Origin: Bedellia somnulentella
Taxonomy: Eukaryota > Arthropoda > Insecta > Lepidoptera > Bedelliidae
Reading direction: 5' to 3'
NCBI GenBank assembly: GCA_963576735.1
Contig: OY755198.1
Span: 6,324,001-6,388,000 of the forward strand
DNA length: 64,000 nucleotides
Below the pieces are notes generated by a model, which did not search any database, was not told the DNA's origin, and was given only the letters and a program-made list of their open reading frames with translations. The translations under genes were made by a program, and so were the position numbers. How positions within the stretch are numbered: the first letter of the stretch is position 1; the number at the start of each line of letters is the position of its first letter. Positions 23,001 to 36,200 of this stretch are shown piece after piece.

Positions 23001-24251
23001 CATGAAAGCAGAGTGAATGCAGTAGAAATGAGGTCCCTCAGAAAAGTTTGTAATGTGAGGTTATGTGATCGTGTGAGGAATGACGTGATTCGTGAAAGGT
23101 GTGGTGTAAAAGATGATATTGTAAGTAAGATAGAAAAAGGAATGTTGAGGTGGTTTGGGCACATCGAGAGGATGGATGATAGTAAATTGGTGAAAGGTAT
23201 CTATAGAGCTAATTTTAGTAGAGGACGGCCTCGAAAGACACACTTGGACCAAATTGAAAGTGTGCTCAAAAAGGCAGGCGTCCGAAGTATGAAGAATAAA
23301 AGAGCATGTATGAAAAGATTGATGGATGTAGACGAAGCAAGAGAGGTTTGCCAGGATCGTACGAAGTGGCGATCGATAGTCTCTGCCTACCCAAAAGGGA
23401 ATTAACGGCGTGAGTATATGAAATGATGAAATGATGCATACAAATATCATGTTTTTACTAAAGTACAGAACATTAAAACTTTGTACACAAAAGCGGACTT
23501 ATCGCCTTAACGCGATTTCTTCCAGTCAACCTTTATGGTGGGGAAAAACAAGTTCACAACTCTTAACTAGAAATAAATGATAAACAATATAAATTGAAGA
23601 GTTATTCATTTGTTCCTCACCATAAAGGTTGAAGAAGAAATCGCGTTAAGGCGATAAGTCCGCCTTTGTGTACATCGACTGTTTTGTAATTTTTAAATAC
23701 TGTTTGTGTGTTGTGTTTTTGTATGCAATAAAGTGTTTAAATAAATATGCAAAACTAAACTTAACTATACACAACCAATTTACAACCCTAACCTAAATAT
23801 TAATTTATATATCCAATATGTATAATAATTATATTAAATATAACATAACATAACATAAACATAAACGTTCACGCCGAATATCCCCGAAGGGGTTGGCAGA
23901 GGTACTAATCTTTCTGAACATCACGTGACTTTGTCACCTGGTGTTCAGAGTACCCACGTTTTGCATGGACAGTGTACTCACGTGATAGGGGGCAGGCCTA
24001 TCGCCGTTTTGTACGAATACACTGTCATGACTAAGTACAACTCAGCCATGTGGGTTTCCTCACGATGTTTTCCCTCACCGTTAGCAACCGTGATAAATTA
24101 ACCACACATATGTCTTTAGAAAAGACAAATTGGTGTAGGCCCGACCCAGGATTTGAACACTAGTCGTTTGCACGATAACCGAGTGTTCTACCCACTGGGC
24201 TATCACGGTCGCTATATTAAATATACTTCTACAGTATCTCAATAAAAATAC

Positions 24252-24282
<31 letters not shown>

Positions 24283-27200
24283 TAAATAAATTATATATAT
24301 TCTTATATAGTATAATAAATACAAACATATTTATATACCTATCATGATAAAATCTACCAACCTAAGGTCTTATAAAAAATGAGATTTTAATTTACGTTCG
24401 TTATGTTCCGAAGTTTTAGTAGCTTACCCCTTCTTTAAGTTTGATTTCTTAAATACGTCCTTCAGGGTCTTTTAAAAGTGCTTAGACCAATGAAACCAAT
24501 ATTTTATCACTTAATATATATTTTTTTGACTTTCAGCAAGCTTTCCTTTCGTCACCAAATGATTTTAACGAAAGTGCGACACAGCGACTGAAAATGTCAA
24601 ATTTGGAACAGTGTGAATGCGGAGCTGTTGCGCTGGACAGGGGTGGTAAGTGACGACAGTTTCTTGTTTGTCATACGGGGTCTCTTATTTTTAGAGTTCC
24701 GTATCAAGAGGTAAAACGGGACCCTATTACTAAGATTTCGCTGTCTGTCCGTCTGTCTCCTGACTGTATCTCATACATAAATCATGATAGAAAACTGAAA
24801 TTTGCACAAATGATGTATTTCTGCTGCCGTGTTTTTTTTCGTATTTTTATGTTCAATATAAAAATTAGTATTTTTTTATTTATTTTCATTTGTTTGCTCA
24901 AAAAACAGGTTGCTTACAACAAGATAACAAATTCAATCTATACATTTCATAGCAACATGCGCATTGTAGAACCTAAAAACTAATAATAAGTACATGCTTC
25001 AAATTTTAACAGAATATTTACTTGTATTTCACCATACAAAACAAATTGTTAAAAAACAGTGATGTAAATATTAATGGAGGCTCCCATACAAAAAACGTAA
25101 TTTTCTATTATTATTGTAGATGATAGTACGGAACCCTTCGCTCGACTTCGCTTCGGTTTTTGTATTTGACGACGTCCATGGCCGAGTGGATAGCTTCCCG
25201 GTATGGAGGTTGCAGGTTCGGCCCCCGCTGAGAGCAATATTTCTGTGATGAGCATTAATGATTGTTTCTTGATCTTGGATGTTATTTATCACATATAAAT
25301 TATACAGTATTAATTGTATTGTTGAGTTAGTATCCCATAATACAAGTCATACTTAGTTTGGGGCTAACTTTATCTGTGTAAAAGGTATATTCCCGTATAA
25401 TATTTATCCATACTAATTAAAATGGGAAAGTGAGTTTGTTTGTTTGTTTGTTCCGCTTTCACACCGTAAATACTGAACCGATTGCTTTGAAATTTTGCAG
25501 GCGTATAGTTAGAAGTCTAGATTAAATAATTGGGTAATTTTTCCCCTAAAAAATATGTTCCCACGGGAAATCAAAAATATTGTTTGTTTGCTGGATGCAT
25601 TGGAGATGGCGCTGTGTATCGTTTAAAACAACGTAATATATTGTAAACATAACATAACATAAACGTTCACGCCGAATATCCCCGAAGGGGTTGGCAGAGG
25701 TACTAATGCTTCTGAACATCACGTGACTTTGTCACCTGGTGTTCAGAGTACCCACGTTTTGCATGGACAGTGTACTCACGTGATAGGGGGCAGGCCTGTC
25801 GCCGTTTTGTACGAATACACTGTCACATGACTAAGTACAACTCAGCCATGTGGGTTTCCTTACGATGTTTTCCCTCACCGTTAACAACCATAATAAATTA
25901 ACCACACATATGTCTTTAGAAAAGACAAATTGGTGTAGGCCCGACCCAGGATTTGAACACTAGTCGTTTGCACGATAACCGAGTGTTCTACCCACTGGGC
26001 TATCACGGTTGCTATATTGTAAACTAATATAAAAAAAAATTTAGAAGCTTAATGGTACGATAATGGATCCCCGACAATAAGGAACTCCCGAGGAATGATG
26101 TACTATTTTTTTATCGTATAAACAATTATTTACATCTACTTATATTGCAAACGAATAAAAACATGTAAATTTAGAAGCTAAATGAAACGACGATGATTCC
26201 TTGAAACTAAGAAATCCGCAAGAGTTCTCATAGGAACATCAAAAAACTTTAACTCATATAAGGCTCAAAATAATGCAGCGATTATATTTATCATCGATGG
26301 AATTCACATCAGACACTTTGTTAATGTTAATTTTGGAAAGATTAAGGGGTTTCATCCATTTTCATCAAAATAAATGAACATTTAAATGACAAATTTGTTT
26401 ATCAATAGTAAGACTAATATGAAATAAAGCGTAATAAAAATTTGACACCGCCCCGGTAACGTCTCCGTGGCGTAGCGATATAACTAACTACTATGAATAT
26501 TTAATTAGAACTATTATGAATCAATCGTCCCGGGTTCGTCTCAGGTAATTCAAGCTTTTTGTAAAAAAAATGTTTTGTTAGCTTAAAATAGCACTATATA
26601 TAATAATAGCAAGCACTATCCCTTCAATTTAGCGATTATTTTGGATAGAGATCCACCACTAATCATCCCTATATTGCCGAGCAATTGCTGCAAGCTCTCC
26701 CACTATCACCAACTTCATTTCTGAACATAGGAACTTGGTATATTTGTTTCATGATTCTTATGAACAATTAAAAAGGAATTTTTGGAACTCAACCCCTGAC
26801 GGGTTGATATAGCAAATGAAAGTTAATATAGAGTTTTTTTACATTTTATAATAAAACTTGGTGCGATTGAATTTATGAAAACCATCTATCAATCATTCAT
26901 GAGTATATGCTAACAACAATAAATTCCATAAAAGGGTAGCCATAGCTTCAGAGATACTAATTCCTCATCCAATTTTGGAAATAGATTGATAAAAGATAGT
27001 TTAATAAAGGTTGTTAGTTATGGTTCACAAACTGCATCGCCCAACAATCACTTAAAAAGCCTCAATGTCCTTTATGTCATTTACAACGCCCGCGGGTTTA
27101 TAAATATAAAAAACAGAAGTTGAGATAGTGTTTCGGTATTTTGGTATTATGTAAACTGGATGCAAAAAATGAAGTCCACGCGGACGAAGTCGCGGGGCAA

Positions 27201-30200
27201 AAAGCTAGTTCATCTATAAATGTACCTGTGTAGTGTCGTCTAGAATAGCACTACGCCATTTCTTCCGGTAGGTGTACGTAAGAGGCGACTAACGGACTTG
27301 GGTCTTTTTGAGAGATTTTTGGGCGATGCGGTTGGAGACCCATCACCAACAACCTTTGTTCTACCATTCCTCCCCACCCAACTTCCAAAAGTGGCTGAGG
27401 AATTGAATAAGCTCCAATACTGATTCTAAGCCACTCTGAGCTTAACGCCGAATATCCCCGAAGGGGTTGGCAGAGGTACTAATACTTAGGTACCTACATT
27501 TTGCTTGGACATTGTAGTCACGAGATAGAGGGCACGCCTATTGCCGTTTTCTACGAAAACACTGCCGGAATAAGTACAACACAACCATTTGGGTTTCTAC
27601 GCTATATTTTCCCTCACCGTTAACAACCATGATAAATTAACCACACATATGTCTTTAGAAAAGACAATTTGCTGTAGGCCCGACCCGGGATTTGAACCCC
27701 CATCGTCTGCACGATAAGCGTTGTTCTACTCACTGAGCTATCACGGTTGTTCACAGCTGGCGTTGAACAAATCGTTCCAGTTATCGACGATCTAAATAAT
27801 TCAGAAATTGACATAAAGACTGAAAATATAACAAACATTAACTTATTGGAAATAGAAAAATCTGATTTTTCTTATACTGATGATGAAATAAGATTGAAGG
27901 AAGAGAATGTATCATTTGAGGAAGAAACATTTAGTGAGAATAACGATATTTTACATGAAGACAAGAAAAGTGATTTTGAAGGTGAGACCTTAAAAGTGGA
28001 ATTGGTGTCAGAACCAGTACAACCTGTTAAAGTTCAATCGGAAAAGAAAGTAAAATCATCCCAGCGGAAGACTGCACCAAATAAATTGGTAAATCTTATG
28101 CATACTTACATATTCTCACGGCTATAAATCACTTGAAGGGGTAGCTAGAACTAAGGAATTAGAAATTCCTCAGCCACTTTAGGAAGTTGATAGGTGACCA
28201 GATAGTAGAAACAAATTATTATTGGTGATGGGTATCAACCACATTGCCCGAAAACCTCTTAAAAACCCATATCCATTGTCGCCTTTTACGACACCCGTGG
28301 GTAAAATGGGGTAGTGACATTCTAAGCCGGCACTACACGGCCACGAATGTGTATGTTAAATTTCATTAAAATCAGTTAAGTCATTTCAGAGGAGTTCTGT
28401 GGCAAAGACTGTGACAAGCGAATTGCATATATTAATTAATCAATATTAGATGTATGAAATGTTTCTCCACAGAAATCCCTAACCCGTGATTTCAACCCCG
28501 AAGCCGTCCAAGCGATACAAGCTTCCAAAGAAGAGATAGTACAAATAAGACAGAGTGATGTTCAAGATCCGTTATTTTTAGAGACTCCTCACAGATGTAT
28601 TAAATGTTTTGCCGTATTCAAAAGTGCCGCTGGTTTGTCTTTACATAGTCTCAGAAAGCATGAAACTGTAAGTATTTTATACAAGTATTTTTTTAGACTC
28701 ATTTATCCTATTAATACTATAAATGTGAAAGTTTATACGTTTGGATGTTTATGTGTTTGTGTCGTAAAGGCTCCTCAAGTATACAATGTATATGAATGAA
28801 ATTAGGCAGAATGCAAGATAATGATCCAAATGATCAAATGGCATACTTTTTATCCCATAAAATATTCACGCCTGATTGAACTAAGAGTACCGGAAAAACG
28901 CCTCAAGTTTTGTCATAAGCAAATTTGACAGTACGAATTTCTATCGGGTCAGCAAGTATATATTTATAATCGTTCTGTTACTGACTCACTGACAGACAGC
29001 GCCCAGCCTAAACCGTTGAACCAAGAAAGCTGAAATTTAGTAGGTATATAATGTTAGTCCTTAAAATGAATACAAAGAAAAACATTCCCAGAAATTTCCA
29101 CGGGAACGGGAATTACGGGAAATTTAAGTTTTTATGAAGCTTCTACAATTGTATTGTAGTGGAAAGTCTCAAATAAGATAGAGCGATATTCAAGATCCAT
29201 TATTTATGGCGTTTCCTACCATTCCTTTCTACCATCTTGATCCCTATCAACGACCAAATGTGCCTGAGGAGTTTCTAGCTCTGAAGCGCTGCCTACCCCT
29301 TTTTGGGATTTATGGCCGTACATATATATATTAAACAAAGCCAGTATCTTTATATTTTTATTCACATATTTCATTTTGTTTCAGACACAATATGCTTCAT
29401 GTGACATATGTCACATAGAATTAATGTCTCGTAAACATGTCCAAAGTCACATAAAGAGTCATTTATTCTACTTAAAATGCAACACTTGCGAGTATAAAAC
29501 AACTATGAACGATATAATGACCTCACATCTTATACAACATGAGGAATTAAAAGGTGGAAGTGAAATATATTGGAGTAAGTTTAAGTAAGTAGTTTTCCAA
29601 AATTATGACAAATATTAAAAACTAGTGGTCCGCCCCGGCTTCGCATGAATGATGTTAAGTATTTTTCACTGTTTACCATCTACGATATTTAACGTGATGA
29701 TATATAGTCTTATGTTGCTTCTGAAAGTTTTAGTTTTCCATTATTGTTGCGGAGTATTTTCTTTACCGACATGCAAACATACGAACCAATTTTCACTCCT
29801 TTCAATATTGTAAAGTGTCCTTTTCCTGGAAGCTACCTTGCTACCAATTTTCAGCCAGATCGGTTCGTTCGTTCTCGAGTTATAAATAGTGTAACTAACA
29901 CCACTTTTATTTATATAGGTATATTAAATTTCAGACAACGTATAGTACTGTCAGACAGAGAATATATTTAAATAAAGCGGGAACCAAACGTAGTAAAAAT
30001 AATTAAAGTAGGTACTAGCTGACCCGACAGACTTCGTACTCTCAAAAGTATAGACTTTCACGTCGTCAAACTGAAATTTATGAATGAAACTGAATATTTA
30101 ACTGACCCGTTGGAGGTCTCTGTCCTGCGATGAGAAAAAATGTGTTTTCTGTTTCATAGTGTCCCCAAAGAAGTGAAGTTAGAAGAATAAAAGAGCATGT

Positions 30201-33200
30201 ATGAGAAGGCTAATGAATGTAAGGGAAGCAAGAGAGGTTTGTCAATATCGTACTAAGTGGCAATCGATAGTCTCTGCCTACCCCAATGGGAATAATGGGC
30301 GTGATTATAAGTAAGTGTAAGTGTAACATAACATAACATAAACGTTCACGCCGAATATCCCCGAAGGGGTTGGCAGAGGTACTAATACTTCTGAACATCA
30401 CGTGACTTTGTCACCTGGTGTTCAGAGTACCCACGTTTTGCATGGACAGTGTACTCACGTGATAGGGGGCAAGCCTATCGCCGTTTTGTACGAATACACT
30501 GTCACATGACTAAGTACAACTCAGCCATGTGGGTTTCCTCACGATGTTTTCCCTCACCGTTTATCACCATGATAAATTAACCACACATATGTCTTTAGAA
30601 AAGACAAATTGGTGTAGGCCCGACCCAGGATTTGAACACTAGTCGTTTGCACGATAACCGAGTGTTCTACCCACTGGGCTATCACGGTTATGTGTAAGTG
30701 TCCCCACAATATTTTCACTTTACAAATTTTAAGTTTATAAGTATAGCAGTTTCGGCTGAGCATTGATTCTGAGTCAGTCAGTCCGTCTTGTGCTTTCTGC
30801 ACGCGTGTCAATTTTGTTGCTAAGTAATGTTAAAATTGTAATATCTTCAAAGATGTTAATTTAAATTAAGTAATGTCAAGGACAATTTTGTTCACAAAAT
30901 ACTTTTATTCAACACATTATTTGGGCTAGGATTAATACTATGTTGATTGAACATTATGGCAAATAATTGGAAGTAATGCAATAATTTCCTCCAAATCTGA
31001 TTAACATAAAAATTGTTATATCGAGTCAATCTTAAAAGCTAGGCGTATACTGTCTGGGACATTTTTTTAGATCGTTTTAAAAAGAATAATTCTTGCATAC
31101 ATACTTTTTGGGTAACTCAACCCGTTTACGCAGCGCACGCAACGGAAGCCTTAAAATATGAATAATTATCCCCGATTTTGCAACATTTTTCACTGATTCT
31201 TTCTGCTATTGGTTGCAGCGTAATGATATATAGCCTAAAACATTCTTATATAAATGGACTATCCAACACAAAAATATTTTTTTAATATGATTCTATCGTT
31301 ACCGAGATCCTAGCGTTAACAAACAAACAAACTGTTCAGCTTTATAATATTAGTAAAGATTCGTGCAAAATTTGTAAAAATAATCCCGCTAAAAACTAAG
31401 ATTGACGGCTTGTGTGAAAAATGGTGGCAATCATTTCGAATAAATTTTGTGTTGAACGTAAGCTTAATTAAGTTACCTACGTAAAAAAAAATTTTGTGAA
31501 TAACATGTCTAGTTATAATTTTATAGCCAATTTTGTTTGTGACAGAATTTTAGCACCGACTAGGTATGTTAACTAAAAGTTTGCAACAGTTATTATCTGC
31601 GCATTCACTTACAACATTCCTTAAGATTTTGCTTCCTATTATTATTATTATAAAAAATATACTTTATTTTATTAACCGGCTTCAAAAAAGGTGGTTCTCA
31701 GTTCGATTGTCTGTATGTATGTTTGTCCGCGATTATCTCGCGTTTGGCTAAAGCTATTCGAATGCAGTTTCAGAAAGATATATTTTACATTTAATAGCAG
31801 GTCAAGGCAATCTTTAACCGACTAAAAATGGAAGGAGGTTCTATGATTGACCTGTACGTATGTATGTTTGTCCGCGATTGTTATGTCGTTGTGGAGATCT
31901 TAAGGGGAAGCTTATATCCAGCAGTGGAAGTCTATAGGCTGATGATGATAATGATGATTTTATTTATTTATTTCTTTACACAAAAATATAACCTATACAG
32001 ACAAAAGATCTAATACAGCTATATTACACTAAACAATTATACAAAATATTTATAACTTATAATATAAGCCTATATATAGTCCAAATCCAAACTTATATAC
32101 TGAGGGTCAACTCCTCACATCGAGAACGATAATAGGCATACTTGTCTCTTCTAACCCATATTAAAATTTATTTCTGTCTCGCTCACACGAAACGAATATT
32201 CGTATTTTGACATTTCTGATATTATATGAGAATACTTGGTTATATTCGACCGTTGTCGTTGGTGTCATCGAATAGAAAACGCCACAATATTTATATTGTT
32301 CTATACATAATCAAAATGTCAAAAGTCGAATATTCGGTAGTGCGAGGGAGAAAGAAATAAATTTTAATATGGGTTGAAGAGATAAGTATACTAATTAATT
32401 ATCGTTCTCGGCGTGAAGAGTGTCCCCTCTGTTTTTTCCTTATTCATAACGTAGATAATTTATACTTGTTTTCGTAAATTCAGCGTGCACGAAAATGTAT
32501 TACATATATAAGACCGTTGCCGTGTAGTGTCGGCTTAGAATAAAACTACCCCCTTTCTACCCGGGGATGATTGTAAGAGGCGACTAAGGGTATAGGAGCT
32601 TTTTAAGTGATTTTTGGGTGATATGGCTGGAGACCCATCACCAAAAACATTTATTATTACCACCTTTTCCCCAATCAACTTCCAAAAGTGGCTGAGGAAT
32701 TTCTCATTCCAAAGCTCTGGCTACTCCGTTAAGGGATTTATATCCGTGAGTGTATGTATGTATGTACGTATGTATGTATATAAGACCCTGGTTCATCGCG
32801 TTCAATGCATGAGCAAAAGTATGATGGTTTTTTATGATTCCAGGTGTGACAAAGAACTAAATAAGAAGGCCAAAGAGAAACAAGATAAAAGTCTTTCGGA
32901 TGTAATCTATGAGTGTGATATTTGTCATTATAAAACTCGATATAAAAATAATTTGAAGCATCACATACAGTAAGTCGTATATTATTTGTTGTATATCATG
33001 TTTTTATTTTTTATATTTTTTGCCGTGTAGTGTCGGCTTAGATTGCTGTGTAGTGGCTTAGAATACCACTACCCCATTTCTACCCGTGGGTGACCGTAAG
33101 AGGCTACTAAGGGTATAGGGGCTTATTAAGTGGTTTTGGGCGATGTGGTTGGAGACGCGTCACCAAAAACATTTATTATTACCATCTTTTCCAAAGCTCT

Positions 33201-36200
33201 GGATACCCCGTTAAGGGATTTCTAGCCGTGAGTATATGTATGTATGTATTTTTTAACTAGGTTGGCATGGGACCGTCGGATGCCAATAAAAGGAGCGAAG
33301 CTAGCAATTGCCTGATTCTTAGATATTACTTATCGTTGAACGAATTATTCTACAAATATCTCAACACGCGTTGCTATGCAATTTGTTATGATTCTTTGAA
33401 TATACTTGTTGGTTTACCTAAACGCGTGATTGATTCTACACAAAACTGCAATGTTGTTATAATCCTGATTTCTGAAAACTTAAATTGTTTACAATTATCA
33501 TTTTTTTAAAAAACATATCTAAATTCCTAATTTCTTTGAAAAAAAAAATGTTGGAAAATTTTCGGGAAAAATGTTCTAGAACTCGAGTATTAGCGTTCAA
33601 AAGTTCGAAAAATTACCAACTGTCAAGGCCTATCGAACATTAAGGGGTATCCGAGCGTATGGCTGAATACCGACATACATACTAAATTTGCCATCGTTAC
33701 GAAGAGCCCTTCGCTGCATCCACTTGCCAGAATTGTGTAAATATTTACCAAATGCAAGGAGAAACAACAAACAAATACACGACCAATGAAAGATTTTATG
33801 AAATACTTCGACTACTTCAATACAATTTTCGGCGTAACGAGTACAATCAGGGCCCTTTTCAATAAAACTGACAATCCGACAAATATGTCAAAAACTGACA
33901 AATTTGTCGGAATATCAGGCTAAGCTTGTTCAATAAAGATGACAAATATGTCCGACATTGACAGGTAAAATCACGACAATTTTGTCACTACCGAAATGCG
34001 TTCAATAAAACTTAGGAATTGTCACAAACCATTGTCGAGTTCGATGATAATTGTCCCTGACAAAATTGTCGGATTGTCACGACATATATGTCAAATTCTT
34101 GACATATTTGTTTATTTTATGAAGTTGAATTAAAAATGCATGAGGGTAGAATAAGAACAAGTTTATATGAACGAATATATTTACTATCCGATTGTTCGTT
34201 CGCTATCGGTGCTAAATAGATATGAACAACAAACTAACCACTTTGGGACTAATATATGAAAATTAAAATATTCTGTTTGGAAAGTTCAGTGATCGATTGA
34301 CCCACGAAGTAAAAATAAACGAATGGAAGGAGATTTGAGAAGAAAGAGGCCCTGGGCCCTGTTCAATAAAACTGACAATCCGACATATATGTCAAGTGTG
34401 ACAATTCTACAATTTGACAAGTTTCTGTTCAATATACAATACGACAGTTTTCCGACTTGACAAATTTGTCAAATTTGTCGCGACAATCCGACAATTATGT
34501 GTTCAATACGTAGACAGAGAATTACAATAGACCCAGAGGAAGCGTGTCGGCAAGTGACATGGGTTATACAAAATAGTGTTGTTGCTCAAAATAGTTTTCC
34601 CCGTATTGGGGGTAATTTTACATTTTTTTTTAAACTTTATCTTCGAAATTTTCCAATCAATTATTTGATAATTATTATCAGTATAGTAGTTTTTTATTGG
34701 TTAATAGTCTAAGTAAGTCTAAAACATAATAAACAAATATATTTTTTGTATAACGATATGAAAACCTCTAATTAGACAGTATTACATACTTGTACATGTA
34801 CACCCAAAAGACGAAAATTTGACGATGACGCAGTAGGCTGAAAATTTTCCATTGTATCAATGTTATCATTAGATTCATTAATCTGAAATCAAAATATAAT
34901 TATTGTATAGGACTTGGGACGTGGATTAAACACTTGATAATATGATCAAGTATGAGACTATATTTTTGTAACTTAATAAGGTTGGAACAGCACCAGGTAG
35001 TAATAAAGTGAATTTCTTTTTCTTAAATAATTCTTTTTTTTTTAAATGAAGACTTCAAATTTTGGAGTATTATTAGGAGTCCAGTTTATTTTTCCAGTTG
35101 ATAGAATCCATTCTCTTAAGATAATATTATCTTCATTTGGAAAACTGTAAAAAAATCTACTCTTCATATACCCACATTAACAAGAAAAATAGTACATGCC
35201 ATGGAATCCTTTTTAAGAACTAAATAATAAACATCCTTTATATAACTTATATTAGTATTTTGAAATACATATTTTTTATTTAATCCAGGGTTTTAGGGTA
35301 AATAAAATACTTTTGCTGGCAACATTACAATGATAGAGATTTTAGGTTATCAAATTTTAAATATAATTTTCATGCATTTGCAGTTTATTTTTCTGCATAA
35401 ATTAGATATGTATGTGTCATAAATAGAAAATATAATAATCTTACACTGTTATTATTCTAAAACTAAATGATACTTACGAGTGGAAAGACAAATTTGGTTG
35501 CTTAGTTTCGCTATTTCTTTAACACGATATAACACTGCACCTGACCATTTTATTGAATGTTTAATTATTTCTAATGCTAAATTATATTTCTATTTATTGC
35601 CAGAACCGATCTCACATAAATAACACAGGTCTGAAATGGTTTTCCCCTTTCAGTTTTGATGACTGATTTGGATAGATTTTGGGGCGCTGATTACAGGAAA
35701 AATATTTAAAAAATTCCATCACGTCAGGTTTTTTAGTTATTTAGCATCGTTTAATTTTTCCAAAATTACCTAGGCCTTCCTAGTTTTTAAATAATATTTT
35801 ATTTAAATCGATTCGAATTAAACAAAAAATGCACTGAATGCATTAGACACTAATTAATGAGTTCTAATAAATATAAAATTAGTTAAATAAAACTTAATTA
35901 ACTAAGTGACATACCTTTATTATAAAAAAAATAGGATTTTTGAGTCATTTGCTAAATACCTCGTTTCTAGTAGACTTAATGTTTTTTTTTTATAAAAAAT
36001 TACTTAAATCGTTAGAAAAGAGTTAATGAAGGTAGATGATATATTTTTTGTATAAATAGCAATATCATTTTTTCTACAAATCAGTACTTCTGTGCAATTC
36101 ATAACGCTCACTTGAAAAATGTCATCGCGAAAGTGTTTAAACTCTCCGGACAATTTTTGCTACATTTGTGGGCAGTTTATGCTGAGAAAACAGCAGCATA

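Larger units (their letters stand above)
20650..23425 (+). mobile_element. RTE-clade retrotransposon, 5'-truncated, with a SINE-B inside
   Basis: This copy starts in the C-terminal part of the APE endonuclease: [15 protein letters not shown], then, after a one-base shift, [13 protein letters not shown] with the catalytic Asp-His. It continues through an RT domain to a 3' end of GGCGTGAGTATATG. A SINE-B at 21173-21540 splits it; the duplicated word GTTAAGAATGAG on both sides marks the insertion. Frameshifts occur near 20705, in the 20800-20960 region and near 22330-22510. This is the longest RTE copy in the window and the parent type of six fragments. Confidence 0.88.
25407..27208 (+). mobile_element. 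Helitron-like element with nested SINEs
   Basis: Begins TCCATACTAATT after an A and ends CTAG before a T, as expected for Helitrons (5'-TC, 3'-CTRR, A/T target). A GC-rich hairpin (CCACGCGGACGAAGTCGCGGGG) sits about 10 bases before the 3' end. There is no Rep/helicase frame, so it is non-autonomous. It carries a SINE-B (25650-26012), a degenerate SINE-A (26895-27075) and a tRNA-like stretch near 26460-26550. Confidence 0.6.

Noticed and set aside
24245..24300. AT microsatellite as a regulatory site
   Set aside because: Simple TA repeat next to a SINE-B; nothing supports function.
34497..34712. 71-codon frame at the inner edge of the left inverted repeat
   Set aside because: It begins inside the repeat; the hydrophobic end comes from T-rich DNA and there is no promoter or similarity.
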